Positions 18,360 to 27,172 of a DNA stretch of 64,000 nucleotides are shown here, one piece after another; positions within the stretch are counted from its first letter, which is position 1; every line of letters begins with the position of its first letter. A program made the position numbers and the translations under genes. The notes under the pieces are model-generated. The model was not told the origin of the DNA. It saw only the letters and a program-made list of their open reading frames with translations, and searched no databases. The DNA comes from Acidobacteriota bacterium. GTDB taxonomy: Bacteria; Acidobacteriota; Blastocatellia; Chloracidobacteriales; Chloracidobacteriaceae. The stretch is from NCBI GenBank assembly GCA_016208495.1, contig JACQXX010000048.1, positions 1 to 64,000 of the forward strand, read 5' to 3'.

Positions 18360-21260
18360 TCATTTGGCGGCAATTGCAAAATCTGGCACCGATTGCGGTT
18401 GCGCCGCCGTTGGGGTTTGTTTCCCGTTGGTCAGTTCCTGCACCCGCCCGATGATGTAGCTCGTCAACGAACTCACCGTAATCGTTCCGTTTCGGTTCAC
18501 ATTGGCTTTGCCGTTTAAGCCTTCGACCAGCGCTTTGACAAAGACACTTGACGTACCTGATTCTTCAGTCGTTTGCATTGCCGAAGTAATCATCACGCCC
18601 CCGCTGTCGGCACCCGCCATTTCGGTGGCGACTCCGGCCAGATCAGCCATTCCACGTTTGATTTTCGTCCCAAGCGCCGCATCGTTATGGCTGGTATCAA
18701 CCAGAAACAGGACTTTGCACGGCAGCACTTCGATCACATTTTTCACATCAGAAAACTGCACTCCGGTTGTCGCCAGCTTGTCAAGCCGGGCGTCAAACGG
18801 CAGAAAGAAATACCGTTGAAGCGGATCATTTAAACTATGACCAGCCAGAAAAACCACGGCGATGTCTCCGGTGACGGCGTTTTGTTTGAGCCATTGCAAT
18901 CCCTGACGAATGGTCTCGCCGGTTGCGGCTTCGTTGGTCAAAACTCTGGTGTGGACTTCGCGATAATATCCGCCTTCCTGACGTGCCAGCGTTTCGGCAA
19001 AGGCGCCGGCATCTTTGGCGGCGTTGGCCAGTTTCCAGTTCTTGCTTGGATACTCGCTCACCCCGACAGAAAGCATCCACAAACGTGGCTTGACTACTTC
19101 GGTCGTCACAGGTGCGGCCAAACCGTTCCCTTTCCAGTTCACCTGGATGGAGACCGGCTGGCTCGGAGCAAACCGGTTTTCAGCAATCAACGACACTTCG
19201 CAATCGCGGGCTGGAACCGGAATCTGGATTTCCCGATTGATGGTTACCGATCCTGGTGGAAGGTCTGAAACCGGTTCAATCACCACCGGACGCCCATCCA
19301 CCAGGGCTTTGACCTGGGTGACCGGCTCGCCGGACGGCATCCGGAGGCTATAGCGCAGCCCAACCGTGGCGGAAGTTGCTGGAATTGAATCATTTCCAGC
19401 CAGAAGTTCAACCACTGGCGGACGAAACTTCAACGGGTCAACCGAGCGCGCCATCTGCCCGCCGTCTGAAAAGACTTCTTTGACGGCGGCGACTTCGTCG
19501 AGCGTGCGAACAATTGCATTCACCACATCAGGCCGATAATAGACCGTTCGGAATTGTCCGATTGGATAAAATTCGCCTTCGACATCACATCCGGAACTGA
19601 CCTGCCAGCCAAGCAGGGTGTCACTCCCCGGAGTCGCGTCATAAAATCCTGACGGCGTCCAGGCAATCCAGCGCGAACGGTCAGTGTGTGGATAAAATGC
19701 CAGCAATTCCTGTCCGTCGCTGGCTCGATACCAGCGGATGGTGCCATCACTGAGCGCCGTGAGCACCAGTTTCCCATTTCCGCTGACATTGACCGCCCAC
19801 ACAACACCCGGTGTTGGGGTTTGCCACTCCACTTTACCCTCTCGTGAATAACAGGTCAGCGCCCATTCGCTGCCAAGCAAAAACTGATTACCATTGGGAG
19901 TAATTGCCAGCGACCGTGACCGGTCATTGGGTTTGAGTTCGAGCGGAACACCATTTAATTTCGGCGTTGTCGTGTCTTTCCAATCGGTGACCGGCAGTCC
20001 AGCCGCTGTCGTTCGCGGTCCAGCCAGTTTGGAGATCGAGATTCCAGGTGTCAGTTCCCGGCTCGTCAGATCATAGACGGCTGGAAGTTGTCCTCGCTGC
20101 CCAAAACTGAATTGCACCACGGTTCCAGTCGCATTCGTCTGGAAACCTTCCCAGTTGCTGCGAAAATCAGCCGTTTCGCCAGTGACTCGCCGGACACATT
20201 CTCCCTGGCCTGAAATAACGCCCCAGGCCGGGTCAAAGGCGCCGAACGCCACGCTGTTTTGGCCAAGTGGCGCCAGATCCAGAATCGTATTCCCGCACGC
20301 CGCGACATCCACCCAGCTTCCGCGTCCGCGTTCGGACCAGCATCGAAGCCAGAACTTACCGCCTTTGTTCCACTTCCCTCCGGCAAACAACTGTAACCCG
20401 TCGTTGGACCACGCCACCCGGCCCAGATTTCCATTGGTGACGCCACTGGTATCTGGGTTATAGAGCAGTGCCAAATCGCTTGCCGCCAGCACATCCACCC
20501 TGGTCGAATCGGTATACCCAACCGCCAGCCGTTTGCAATCGGGTGAAAATTTGACGCTGAAAGGCCGTTTTCCTCCAGGCGCTTCCGCTTTGGTGACGAG
20601 CTTCAGTTTGTCGTCATAGAGCCGGATAAAGCCATCATCGCAACTGGTTGCCAGCCAGCCGCTTCGGTCAAATTCGACACAGTTGCCGCTTCCGCCATAC
20701 TCCATATCCCGGAGTAACCGGGTGCCATCGCTCATTCGATAAACACGCAACCCGCTGCCGCTCCCCATCAAGACTGCCAGCCGGTCGCCATTGTGCGAAA
20801 ATGCAAGGTGATGCACGACATCCGGCAACCCGGTCACCCGCGTGACGAGTTTTCCAGTTGTTCGCTCAAACAAATACACCGAATGGCGGGCCTCCCAGGA
20901 AAAACCGGTCCAGCCGCCGACGGCAATCAGTTCGCCATCTGGAGACATCGCAACGGCATAGACCCGACCTTCGTTTTCCGCGCCAATCGGTACCTGAAGC
21001 ACTCGCAGGAGACGCCCCGTCGCCAGTTCCCAGACACGCGCGGTCTTGTCGTCCGAACCCGTCACCAGGTAGCGCTGTTGGGCATCCACGCCAATCCTTC
21101 GAATGGCCGCCGTGTGCATCCCGGTTTCAAGTCGAAGCACCGGTTCGGGTTGAACTGGCTGTGTTTGTGCCCAGCCGAAATCACCAGTTCCAGTCAACAT
21201 GAGAACGGCAACGCACGCCAGTCGTGCGACCCGCAAAATATGCCAGGAACGAAGCGTCAT
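18360..21260 (-). CDS. WD40-caspase-like protein with Cys-to-Ser active site
   Basis: The product has 966 residues. AGGAGG six bases before the ATG at 21260 fixes the start and reveals a signal peptide ending near GWAQ (about residue 32). A WD40/YVTN-type beta-propeller occupies about 40-560 (GSDDKTARVWELATG, LTALSDGTIRWYRASDG). A linker with a beta domain (about 600-720) precedes a C-terminal peptidase C14 (caspase) domain (about 730-960). The catalytic His is present (His808, FLAGHSLND), but the Cys motif, normally DACHSG, reads DTSHND, placing Ser857 at the nucleophile position. It is probably a pseudo-caspase or an unusual Ser variant. It is probably periplasmic. The propeller likely acts as a sensor or scaffold. 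Confidence 0.85.
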   Translation of the reverse strand: MTLRSWHILRVARLACVAVLMLTGTGDFGWAQTQPVQPEPVLRLETGMHTAAIRRIGVDAQQRYLVTGSDDKTARVWELATGRLLRVLQVPIGAENEGRVYAVAMSPDGELIAVGGWTGFSWEARHSVYLFERTTGKLVTRVTGLPDVVHHLAFSHNGDRLAVLMGSGSGLRVYRMSDGTRLLRDMEYGGSGNCVEFDRSGWLATSCDDGFIRLYDDKLKLVTKAEAPGGKRPFSVKFSPDCKRLAVGYTDSTRVDVLAASDLALLYNPDTSGVTNGNLGRVAWSNDGLQLFAGGKWNKGGKFWLRCWSERGRGSWVDVAACGNTILDLAPLGQNSVAFGAFDPAWGVISGQGECVRRVTGETADFRSNWEGFQTNATGTVVQFSFGQRGQLPAVYDLTSRELTPGISISKLAGPRTTAAGLPVTDWKDTTTPKLNGVPLELKPNDRSRSLAITPNGNQFLLGSEWALTCYSREGKVEWQTPTPGVVWAVNVSGNGKLVLTALSDGTIRWYRASDGQELLAFYPHTDRSRWIAWTPSGFYDATPGSDTLLGWQVSSGCDVEGEFYPIGQFRTVYYRPDVVNAIVRTLDEVAAVKEVFSDGGQMARSVDPLKFRPPVVELLAGNDSIPATSATVGLRYSLRMPSGEPVTQVKALVDGRPVVIEPVSDLPPGSVTINREIQIPVPARDCEVSLIAENRFAPSQPVSIQVNWKGNGLAAPVTTEVVKPRLWMLSVGVSEYPSKNWKLANAAKDAGAFAETLARQEGGYYREVHTRVLTNEAATGETIRQGLQWLKQNAVTGDIAVVFLAGHSLNDPLQRYFFLPFDARLDKLATTGVQFSDVKNVIEVLPCKVLFLVDTSHNDAALGTKIKRGMADLAGVATEMAGADSGGVMITSAMQTTEESGTSSVFVKALVEGLNGKANVNRNGTITVSSLTSYIIGRVQELTNGKQTPTAAQPQSVPDFAIAAK

Positions 21261-21594
21261 AAGCTGCCTCCTGTGTGTCGTGATGCATTCGCCTCGGTCA
21301 TCAAGCGCGAATGTCAAAAGCCTGGTCCAGGAGCCAACGGCAAGCGCTTTGGAATGAAGCATTCCAAAGATGGCTCAAAACAAATTGTGTGAACAAACTC
21401 AGTGAAAGTGGTTGCGATTGGCGGGAGGGAGGCAATCAGAGGTGATGTTCCCTCACACCGTTTTGATGGCAGGGAGTGGGTGAGCGAAAATCATACTCCA
21501 AAAAAATCGAGGAAATTGTAAAAATTTTCAATTGATTGAATTTACATATAAGCGAAATAGTCAAATAGCGAAGTAGAAAAAACTCCATTGCGGA

Positions 21595-21840
21595 AAGATC
21601 GCCTGGGCTTGACAGCTCCCGCCCGGAGGGCGCCGGAAAGTAGCCGGTGGTTTGCCGCTTTGGGCACACCACCGGATCTCGGTTCGATTCTTTTCGCGCC
21701 CGGATGGGCGCTGGAAGATTGGTTTGACAACGTGCCTCGGCCTGGATTCCGGTGGGTGCGCCTCAAAGCAGACTTCCACACCGGCTATTATCCGGCGCCT
21801 ATCCAGGCGAAAACCAATCTTTCCACACCGGAGATTCACT
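21595..21840. repeat. Palindromic element, diverged family II relative
   Basis: It contains nested inverted arms: AGCCGGTGGTTTGCCGCTTTG and CCACCGG near 21640-21680, CGCGCCCGGATGGGCGC near 21695-21712, and GAAGATTGGTTT (about 21713) paired with AAACCAATCTTTCC (about 21812). Pieces match the copies at 25750-26090 and 41060-41110. It fills most of the spacer upstream of the WD40-caspase gene. The remaining bases (21261-21594) hold an AT-rich stretch, probably promoter-bearing, with no gene. Confidence 0.55.
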
Positions 21841-21846
21841 ATTTCG

Positions 21847-24660
21847 CTATTTTGCTCTTTCGCGACTTTGCTTCCTTCGGTTTGAAATCAAAATCGGAAC
21901 GAAAAGCGTCAGCCAGCACAGGCTGGATGCCAGCACGACAAACCATCCAGCCGCATTGGTTTCACCTAGAAAATCCAAACCAGTCGGGTAACACACCACC
22001 AGCATCAGAAGAAAATTCAGGGCAAGAATCGCAATCACTCCGCGGGGTTCAATCTGAGTGGCTTTCAGGCCGACAACCGGTGCTATTTGTGGACATTCAA
22101 GATCAGGGAACAATTCTGAGCTTTGTGTGGCAGATGCAGGTAACTGATGCCATTGCGTGAGTTGTGCAATAAAATGAGCTAACGCTTGATTTACTTCAAT
22201 ATAGGAGCTGGCATTGAGTGTGGTTACTGAAAACGTCCCTCCCTGATCCAGCTCCGGATCGTGCCAGGTGATATAAACCGGATCGGAGGAATGCCAGGGA
22301 AATTGGGACGGATGGAATTTGATTTCCAAGATTTGATCACGTCTGAGAGCAAACCGTGTTCGTTCTCCCGCATAAATCAACCGGTCTTCGGTCAAAAAGA
22401 CAAAGCCGATGTCCCACGAATAGTCCCCATCATAGATCTGCCGGTCCGCCGAAGGAGAAAGTCCAACAAATGTTCCCTTGTATGTGTGCCACTCATTGTT
22501 TTCCTGGTTGAATCGTTGAGCCAGCAACCGAGCCATGTGTGGATACCCGATCAAGGCCAGTCGGTTGAGCGCAACTCCGAAACAAAGCGGAATCACCACC
22601 AAACTGATCAGATACATTGGGAAAACCGACGTCCAGGCCAGATCCCGATAGGTCACAATGCCCCCTATCAACATCGGCAATCCCCAAATCATCCCCAGTT
22701 GAATCCATAAAACCCGGCGTGATTTTTGCCTGCGCAGGCTTGATGAAAAAATCAGGTTGGCCGGTTCATTCGTGTCGGCATGAAAGACTTCTGGCAATTC
22801 ATACCGGTTTTCTGGCTCTCGATTGGATTCAGCCAGCAATTCCTGCAAGTGTTCGCGCGGGATGCCGCCTTTCCAGGCAATCGCTTCAGCACGTTTGCGG
22901 GTCGAAGGATGCGTCAGGAGCTTTTCTCCGAATTGATTCCAATCCAGCGGCATCAGATTATGACGGGTGATTTCCTTGAGCGCGGTAATCATGGCCTGAG
23001 GATCTTTGGTCAATTCGACCGCTTCAGCATCAGCCGTAAATTCAAATCGCCGTGAGAGATAAAAATACCCCATCAAACAAACAAGCAATACGGCTGGCCT
23101 GACAACCCCTTGCGCGCCGGCCAGCGGGCCCGAAAGTTTGATAAAACTCCCGATGAAGACCGAAGCCACCACCGCCAGCATCAGCCCGGCAACCAGATAG
23201 TTGGGATGTTTATGTTTCAAGTGTCCAAGTTCATGGGCGACAATGGCATCAACTTCGCGGCGGCTGAGTCGGGAAACCAGATCTTCGCTCAATAAAACGT
23301 TCCCGCCGGCAACAGCAAACGCGTTGATGAGCGGCTCTTTGGGCGAACTCAAGATGAAAATTTCTTTCACCTTCACTCCGGCCTGCGTCGCCAGTTCAAA
23401 AACCCGGTTGCGCAAATCTCCAGGGGTGAGAATGACCTGTTTGAGTCGCTTCAAACTATTGAGGACCAGTTGACCGATGAACCAAAACACCAGTGTCCCG
23501 CTGACGGCCATCAACGCCCAGAGGAATTTCCGTGCTATCAATGAACTTATGGTTATGCCAAGTCCGGCCCACGTTACAAAGGAGAAGACGCTTTTTACAA
23601 TGGCCAAAGTAACGACTTCACGCCGACTCGCCTGGAGCTGTCGCATTCGGCTCACAACTGGAATAGTCAGGAGCTTGCAACCGAGTTCCACTAGCAAGGG
23701 CGGACCAACCAGAGTGATGATGACCATCAATGTGTCATTGCGGGGTCTTCCGGTCAGAAAGGAAATCAGATTTCGGTCAATAACGGAATCCATCACTGAC
23801 AGCCAGATCAACCAGTACCCGGCCATTGTCCATTCGACGAGGCGTTGGAGTTCAGCTCCGGCACGCGGCAGATTCTCCGTCACACGTTTTGCTTTCCGAA
23901 GTGACCAGATCACAAACCCAATGGGCAGCAAGATCAGCAACACCAGTGGTATCAATACTTTCAGAATATCCCATTTCTGGTATCCATACCGGAGCTGAAT
24001 CGGTGGAATGAATACGGATGGAGCTTCCAGATTGAACTCCTTCTGGTAGGCCGTGAGATACGGGCTGACTTGCCGTAAGTCGAGGCCCTTCGCCTCGGAA
24101 AAGCTGATTGGCTTGTGGCTCAGGTAGACATTCAGGGTTTTTAATTTGATCGCCCGGCAGGCAGTCACCAGCGGATTGAGGTCGAGTTGATACTGATTGG
24201 TCAACCCCGAACGCTGAAGGAGCGCATCGCCTCTGGCTGAAAGGTGAATTGAGTATTTTTGAACTCGTTCGTGGACCTTCCCGATTTTCCCGCCAAACAC
24301 CTGTTGAAACGGTTCAACCAGCGACGGTGCCTTTTCCGGAGGAAAACTCACATAGAGCGAAACATAGGTTTGACGTCCGCCAAAAGATTGATAGACGGTC
24401 AACGTCGCGGATGGAATCCGCTCGTTTTCCGGGATGTCTTCTTCATATTCCTCATCGCCTTCATAGGCTGATTCAGGGTCACTGGTATAGGCTGAGTCTT
24501 CCCATTCCTGATCCTGAAGTTCTTCCAAATCAGGGAGTTCCGGCTGCTGACGTGTCGGAGCGCATCCAGTCAAGCTAAAGCTGCCCCCAAGGAGCAACAC
24601 CAAAATCAATAAAGTCGGCACTATCGGCCAGTTGGACCGGTTGAAAGCGGATTTCAGCAT
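21847..24660 (-). CDS. M48-family metallopeptidase lipoprotein
   Basis: The product has 937 residues. It opens with a lipoprotein signal (LLILVLLLGGSFSLTGC), an acidic linker (about 40-70) and an extracytoplasmic domain (about 75-225). Several membrane segments follow (about 233-255, 280-300, 315-335, 360-405). The M48 peptidase core has the zinc motif His476-Glu477-x2-His480 (VAHELGHLKHKHPN), with a candidate third ligand in EFTADAEAVELT. Two more hydrophobic segments, a PH-like beta domain (about 760-860) and two C-terminal TM segments complete it. Typical HtpX/Ste24 proteins are 290-450 residues, so this is a large fusion. The ATG at 24660 is preferred over an upstream TTG; neither has a Shine-Dalgarno. 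Probably membrane-protein quality control. Confidence 0.85.
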   Translation of the reverse strand: MLKSAFNRSNWPIVPTLLILVLLLGGSFSLTGCAPTRQQPELPDLEELQDQEWEDSAYTSDPESAYEGDEEYEEDIPENERIPSATLTVYQSFGGRQTYVSLYVSFPPEKAPSLVEPFQQVFGGKIGKVHERVQKYSIHLSARGDALLQRSGLTNQYQLDLNPLVTACRAIKLKTLNVYLSHKPISFSEAKGLDLRQVSPYLTAYQKEFNLEAPSVFIPPIQLRYGYQKWDILKVLIPLVLLILLPIGFVIWSLRKAKRVTENLPRAGAELQRLVEWTMAGYWLIWLSVMDSVIDRNLISFLTGRPRNDTLMVIITLVGPPLLVELGCKLLTIPVVSRMRQLQASRREVVTLAIVKSVFSFVTWAGLGITISSLIARKFLWALMAVSGTLVFWFIGQLVLNSLKRLKQVILTPGDLRNRVFELATQAGVKVKEIFILSSPKEPLINAFAVAGGNVLLSEDLVSRLSRREVDAIVAHELGHLKHKHPNYLVAGLMLAVVASVFIGSFIKLSGPLAGAQGVVRPAVLLVCLMGYFYLSRRFEFTADAEAVELTKDPQAMITALKEITRHNLMPLDWNQFGEKLLTHPSTRKRAEAIAWKGGIPREHLQELLAESNREPENRYELPEVFHADTNEPANLIFSSSLRRQKSRRVLWIQLGMIWGLPMLIGGIVTYRDLAWTSVFPMYLISLVVIPLCFGVALNRLALIGYPHMARLLAQRFNQENNEWHTYKGTFVGLSPSADRQIYDGDYSWDIGFVFLTEDRLIYAGERTRFALRRDQILEIKFHPSQFPWHSSDPVYITWHDPELDQGGTFSVTTLNASSYIEVNQALAHFIAQLTQWHQLPASATQSSELFPDLECPQIAPVVGLKATQIEPRGVIAILALNFLLMLVVCYPTGLDFLGETNAAGWFVVLASSLCWLTLFVPILISNRRKQSRERAK

Positions 24661-24675
24661 AGATAATACCAATCA

Positions 24676-24696
24676 GGGTTCAGGGTTCAGGGTTCA
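24676..24696. repeat. GGGTTCA heptamer array, 3 copies
   Basis: Three perfect tandem GGGTTCA units lie immediately upstream of the M48 gene start and abut the left end of the family I element at 24700. The same heptamer is arrayed at 30257-30284 and 32450-32561. Confidence 0.9.
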
Positions 24697-24699
24697 GGG

Positions 24700-24854
24700 T
24701 ATATGCGCCAGGATAAGGGAAAAATAAACTGTTTGTCATTTTTTTATGCCCCCTTGCCGGACTTGAACCTCGATCTGGCCGAGACCGTGGGCTTCGCACC
24801 ACGGCTATTAAACGACGACCCTTCGGGCCTAAAATCCTTATCCTGGCGTTTATG
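24700..24854. repeat. 155-bp inverted-repeat element, family I copy 2
   Basis: The ends TATATGCGCCAGGATAAGG (24700-24718) and CCTTATCCTGGCGTTTATG (24836-24854) are inverted copies, the same ends as at 4359-4536. The interior (about 24763-24832) contains GGCTTCGCACCACGGCTATT and GACGACCCTTCGGGCC, which recur in part at 32568-32600 beside a heptamer array. I considered a tRNA here but found no cloverleaf. The rest of the spacer to 24967 holds degenerate ACTAACC units. Confidence 0.7.
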
Positions 24855-24967
24855 GGATAGGGGATGGAATGAAGAAATTGATTGGTACCTGGTACTTAGT
24901 GCTTTGGAACCAATACCTTCGAAGAACCCAGAACTAACCACTAATCACTAACCACTAAAAGGGTTCT

Positions 24968-25528
24968 TCATTCTTCCCGGCGCATTGATTCAAATTCGGC
25001 CATGGCTTGAAAGGCACGGCGGCGCATTGAGTACTGCATTTTTTCTTCGGGAGACATTTCACCAAAAGTGCGGGTTTCTCCGTCGGGAATAAAAATCACA
25101 TCCCAGCCAAATCCTTGATCACCTTTGGGATGGAGCGCAATTTGACCGTCAACCCGCCCGACAAATAGACTTAATTGCCCATCATACACAGCGACAATCG
25201 TTTTGGCCCAGGCTTTGCGCGTCGGAAATGGGTCAAGCATCCGGCACATGCCCTCAACCTCAGCCCGTTTTAAGAACCATTTGACGAGCGCGCCCGGAAG
25301 TCCATTGAACGCTTCGAAATACAGCCCGGTGTCTTCAATCAGGACAGGTTTGCGGCCAATGGCTTGATAGGCATGGAGCGCCTTATGAACCACAACATCT
25401 TCGACATCCACCGCCTGGAGTTCCGGCAAGTCCAGATCACACCGCTGGAGCGAACGGCGCAGAATCAGTTCAGCTTCGCGGAGTTTGTTGTCGGATTGGG
25501 TGACAAAGGTATAGTTGATAGATGTCAT
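24968..25528 (-). CDS. HAM1/RdgB-type non-canonical purine NTP pyrophosphatase
   Basis: The product has 186 residues. Family hallmarks run in order: an N-terminal strand (FVTQSDNKLREAELIL, in place of TxNxxKxxE), KALHAYQAIGRKPVLIEDTGL (the conserved D-[ST]-G-L), GLPGALVKWFL, and the C-terminal ETRTFGEMSPEEKMQYSMR. The family hydrolyses dITP, XTP and dUTP-like nucleotides to the monophosphate, cleaning the nucleotide pool in the cytoplasm. Length and motif order are close to the archaeal/eukaryotic branch, with Met-rich substitutions in the usual K-x2-S-H-R-x3-A tail. The ATG at 25528 has no strong Shine-Dalgarno. Upstream are two GGGTTCA units. Confidence 0.82.
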   Translation of the reverse strand: MTSINYTFVTQSDNKLREAELILRRSLQRCDLDLPELQAVDVEDVVVHKALHAYQAIGRKPVLIEDTGLYFEAFNGLPGALVKWFLKRAEVEGMCRMLDPFPTRKAWAKTIVAVYDGQLSLFVGRVDGQIALHPKGDQGFGWDVIFIPDGETRTFGEMSPEEKMQYSMRRRAFQAMAEFESMRREE

Positions 25529-25630
25529 ATAATACCGTTTAGGGTTCAGGGTTCAGGGAAATACAGTTTTTTCAATGGTTTAGCCTTCGCATACGGCGAG
25601 GGTTTTGTTTTTGCGATTCCAGCCACTGAT

Positions 25631-25760
25631 TTAAGGCTGAACGATCTTTGAGATCAAGCAAAGCATTTCCTCATTCCTTGGTGCAAGCCCGATTGGTGTC
25701 AGGAAGTGATAATAAAAGATTTCAGCAAGGACTTTGTCCTTTACTTCGTTCCAGGAAGGT
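25631..25760 (-). pseudogene. Possible C-terminal gene fragment cut by a repeat
   Basis: On the minus strand the 3' part of a frame reads protein-like sequence (WNEVKDKVLAEIFYYHFLTP, then IGLAPRNEEMLCLISKIVQP) to a stop, but its 5' side runs directly into the family II element. It may be the tail of a gene truncated by that insertion. No family recognised. Confidence 0.25.
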
Positions 25761-25783
25761 TGGTTTTCGCCCGGATGGGCCCC

Positions 25784-26094
25784 TTTCACGTGCAGGTTTT
25801 TGATTGTCTCGGGAGTGGGACGAGGTCGGTTAAGATTTGGATTGAGCATCCTGAAAGGCTGCCGTTCGGATAGCCGGTCGGTTGCTCGGTTGCAGGGAGC
25901 TACCACCGGAAAAAGCGTTCGGTTCCCTCACCCTTCGGCGCTGCTTGCCCGCGCCCCGCAGGGCGCGGGCAAGCAACGCCGAAGGAAGATATGGGAACGG
26001 CATTCGTGACCGGTGGTAGGCCCAAAGCGGCCAACCGACCGGCTATCCGAACGGCAACGCTTCGCGGTGCAAAACTAAAAACCTACACGTGAAA
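25784..26094. mobile_element. 311-bp terminal-inverted-repeat element, family II (best copy)
   Basis: The outer ends TTTCACGTGCAGGTTTTT (25784-25801) and AAAAACCTACACGTGAAA (26077-26094) are inverted repeats. Inside are inverted arms (GCCGTTCGGATAGCCGGTCG on the left, its complement near 26030-26055), a second arm pair (AGCTACCACCGG / CCGGTGGTAGGCC), and a central palindrome around 25928-25985 built on CCCGCGCCCCGCAGGGCGCGGG. No transposase is encoded, so it is a candidate MITE or a very large palindromic repeat. Other copies lie at 17970-18345 and 54811-55060. The rest of the 25529-26356 spacer shows no gene. Confidence 0.7.
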
Positions 26095-26356
26095 CAGTAA
26101 CCCAGCCCCCACCAACCCAAGCCGCCAATCGGCGAAAGAAGAAACCAATAGCAGATTTTGGTTTTACCATCAGAGCTTCCCACAGCACAATGGTTTGAAC
26201 TACCAGTCCAGATGGTTTTGAAAAACTGACACCTGGATTTGTTTCCGGCCACTGGAAAAATTTACTTGATCAAAATGGTTCTTCAAGGTTAATACTAACC
26301 CCAGCCTATTTCCCATAAAACAGTCAACCAATCTATAAGTCTTTTAGAAAAAGAAT

Positions 26357-26500
26357 TCTTTGGAGTGCGGTGACTTGTCACCGCTTTCTCACGCCACGAC
26401 TTGTCGTGGTCAACTAAGTCTCTGTCTCGCTAAAGGTTCCAGCGACAAGTCGCTGAGTAACAAAGCTGCAACAAGTTGCAGCACTCACAAAAATATTCAT
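26357..26500. repeat. REP-like hairpin cluster
   Basis: It contains consecutive small hairpins: GCGGTGACTTGTCACCGC, CACGACTTGTCGTG, CAGCGACAAGTCGCTG and GCTGCAACAAGTTGCAGC. The last, with its flank AGTTGCAGCACTC, recurs at 17015-17050. The first recurs in variant form at 45010-45070. Read as protein, the cluster gives the MECGDLSPLS start that falsely lengthens the downstream metalloprotein frame. Confidence 0.75.
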
Positions 26501-26539
26501 CTAAGAAACTATAGCTTTGGAAAGGTCAAACTAAACTAC

Positions 26540-27091
26540 ATGCTCGTTCAAAATTTAAGCTCCCGGCATATTTCAAGAGGTGTTTGGACATCGCTGGCCA
26601 CCTCCCTTCGATTAAACGGGATTTTGCCTGGTGGGTTGATTGATGAAATTGGAATGTACCGTAACCATCAACAGCTTTTTGTCAAAGTTTATAAAGAAGT
26701 CCATCACCCGCCAGGTGTCACAGTCACAAATGGGACATATAGTTACGGAGAGATTACACTTCATCCTTGCTTTCATTGCACGTTTGGATTCCTGACCTTT
26801 ACCTTACTTCATGAACTCATTCATGCCTGGGTTCATCAATTCCATCCACACTTGTATGATGGGTGGGATTCCTGCCAGATTGGCGATGAGTTTGCAGAAG
26901 AAGGCTACAAACAGTTAGGTGGTATTTACCCTTCAAAAGAAATTTGTACTCGTTACAACCTGAGCATAAGTAAAGCACGCGTCCATCTGAAACATTTTGA
27001 TGAATGGGTTCAACGGGTAACCTCAAATGGAATTCAAAGTACAAAGACAGCCAGCAACAAAAGAGTCCTGACGTGGAACTCTTTGAAATAA
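26540..27091 (+). CDS. SprT-like zinc metalloprotein
   Basis: The product has 183 residues from ATG 26540. The zinc motif is His91-Glu92-Leu-Ile-His95 (LLHELIHAWVHQF), and the following GDEFAEEGYK may supply the third ligand. Arrangement and size resemble the SprT-like family, whose members include DNA-protein crosslink proteases, but the usual C-terminal zinc ribbon is missing (only Cys at CxxC-poor positions), so the function is not assured. The frame extends upstream to 26360, but those 60 codons are read from a REP hairpin cluster with non-coding character. The first Met after it (MLVQNLSSRHIS) is the likely start, although no Shine-Dalgarno is evident. Confidence 0.65.
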   Translation: MLVQNLSSRHISRGVWTSLATSLRLNGILPGGLIDEIGMYRNHQQLFVKVYKEVHHPPGVTVTNGTYSYGEITLHPCFHCTFGFLTFTLLHELIHAWVHQFHPHLYDGWDSCQIGDEFAEEGYKQLGGIYPSKEICTRYNLSISKARVHLKHFDEWVQRVTSNGIQSTKTASNKRVLTWNSLK

Positions 27092-27172
27092 AAGAGATTG
27101 TCCGAATCAATGGAATATGAATTGACTTTCTGAAATATCACTTTGATTTGAATTCTAAACCTCTTCTTCACT

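Noticed and set aside
24740-24840. Possible tRNA (TTGAACC and a run resembling an anticodon arm)
   Set aside because: No acceptor stem, D-loop or T-loop could be folded; the bases belong to a repeat also seen near 32570.
26043-26252. Minus-strand frame next to the family II element
   Set aside because: Starts inside the element, is low in typical composition, and has no homologous feel or start signal.
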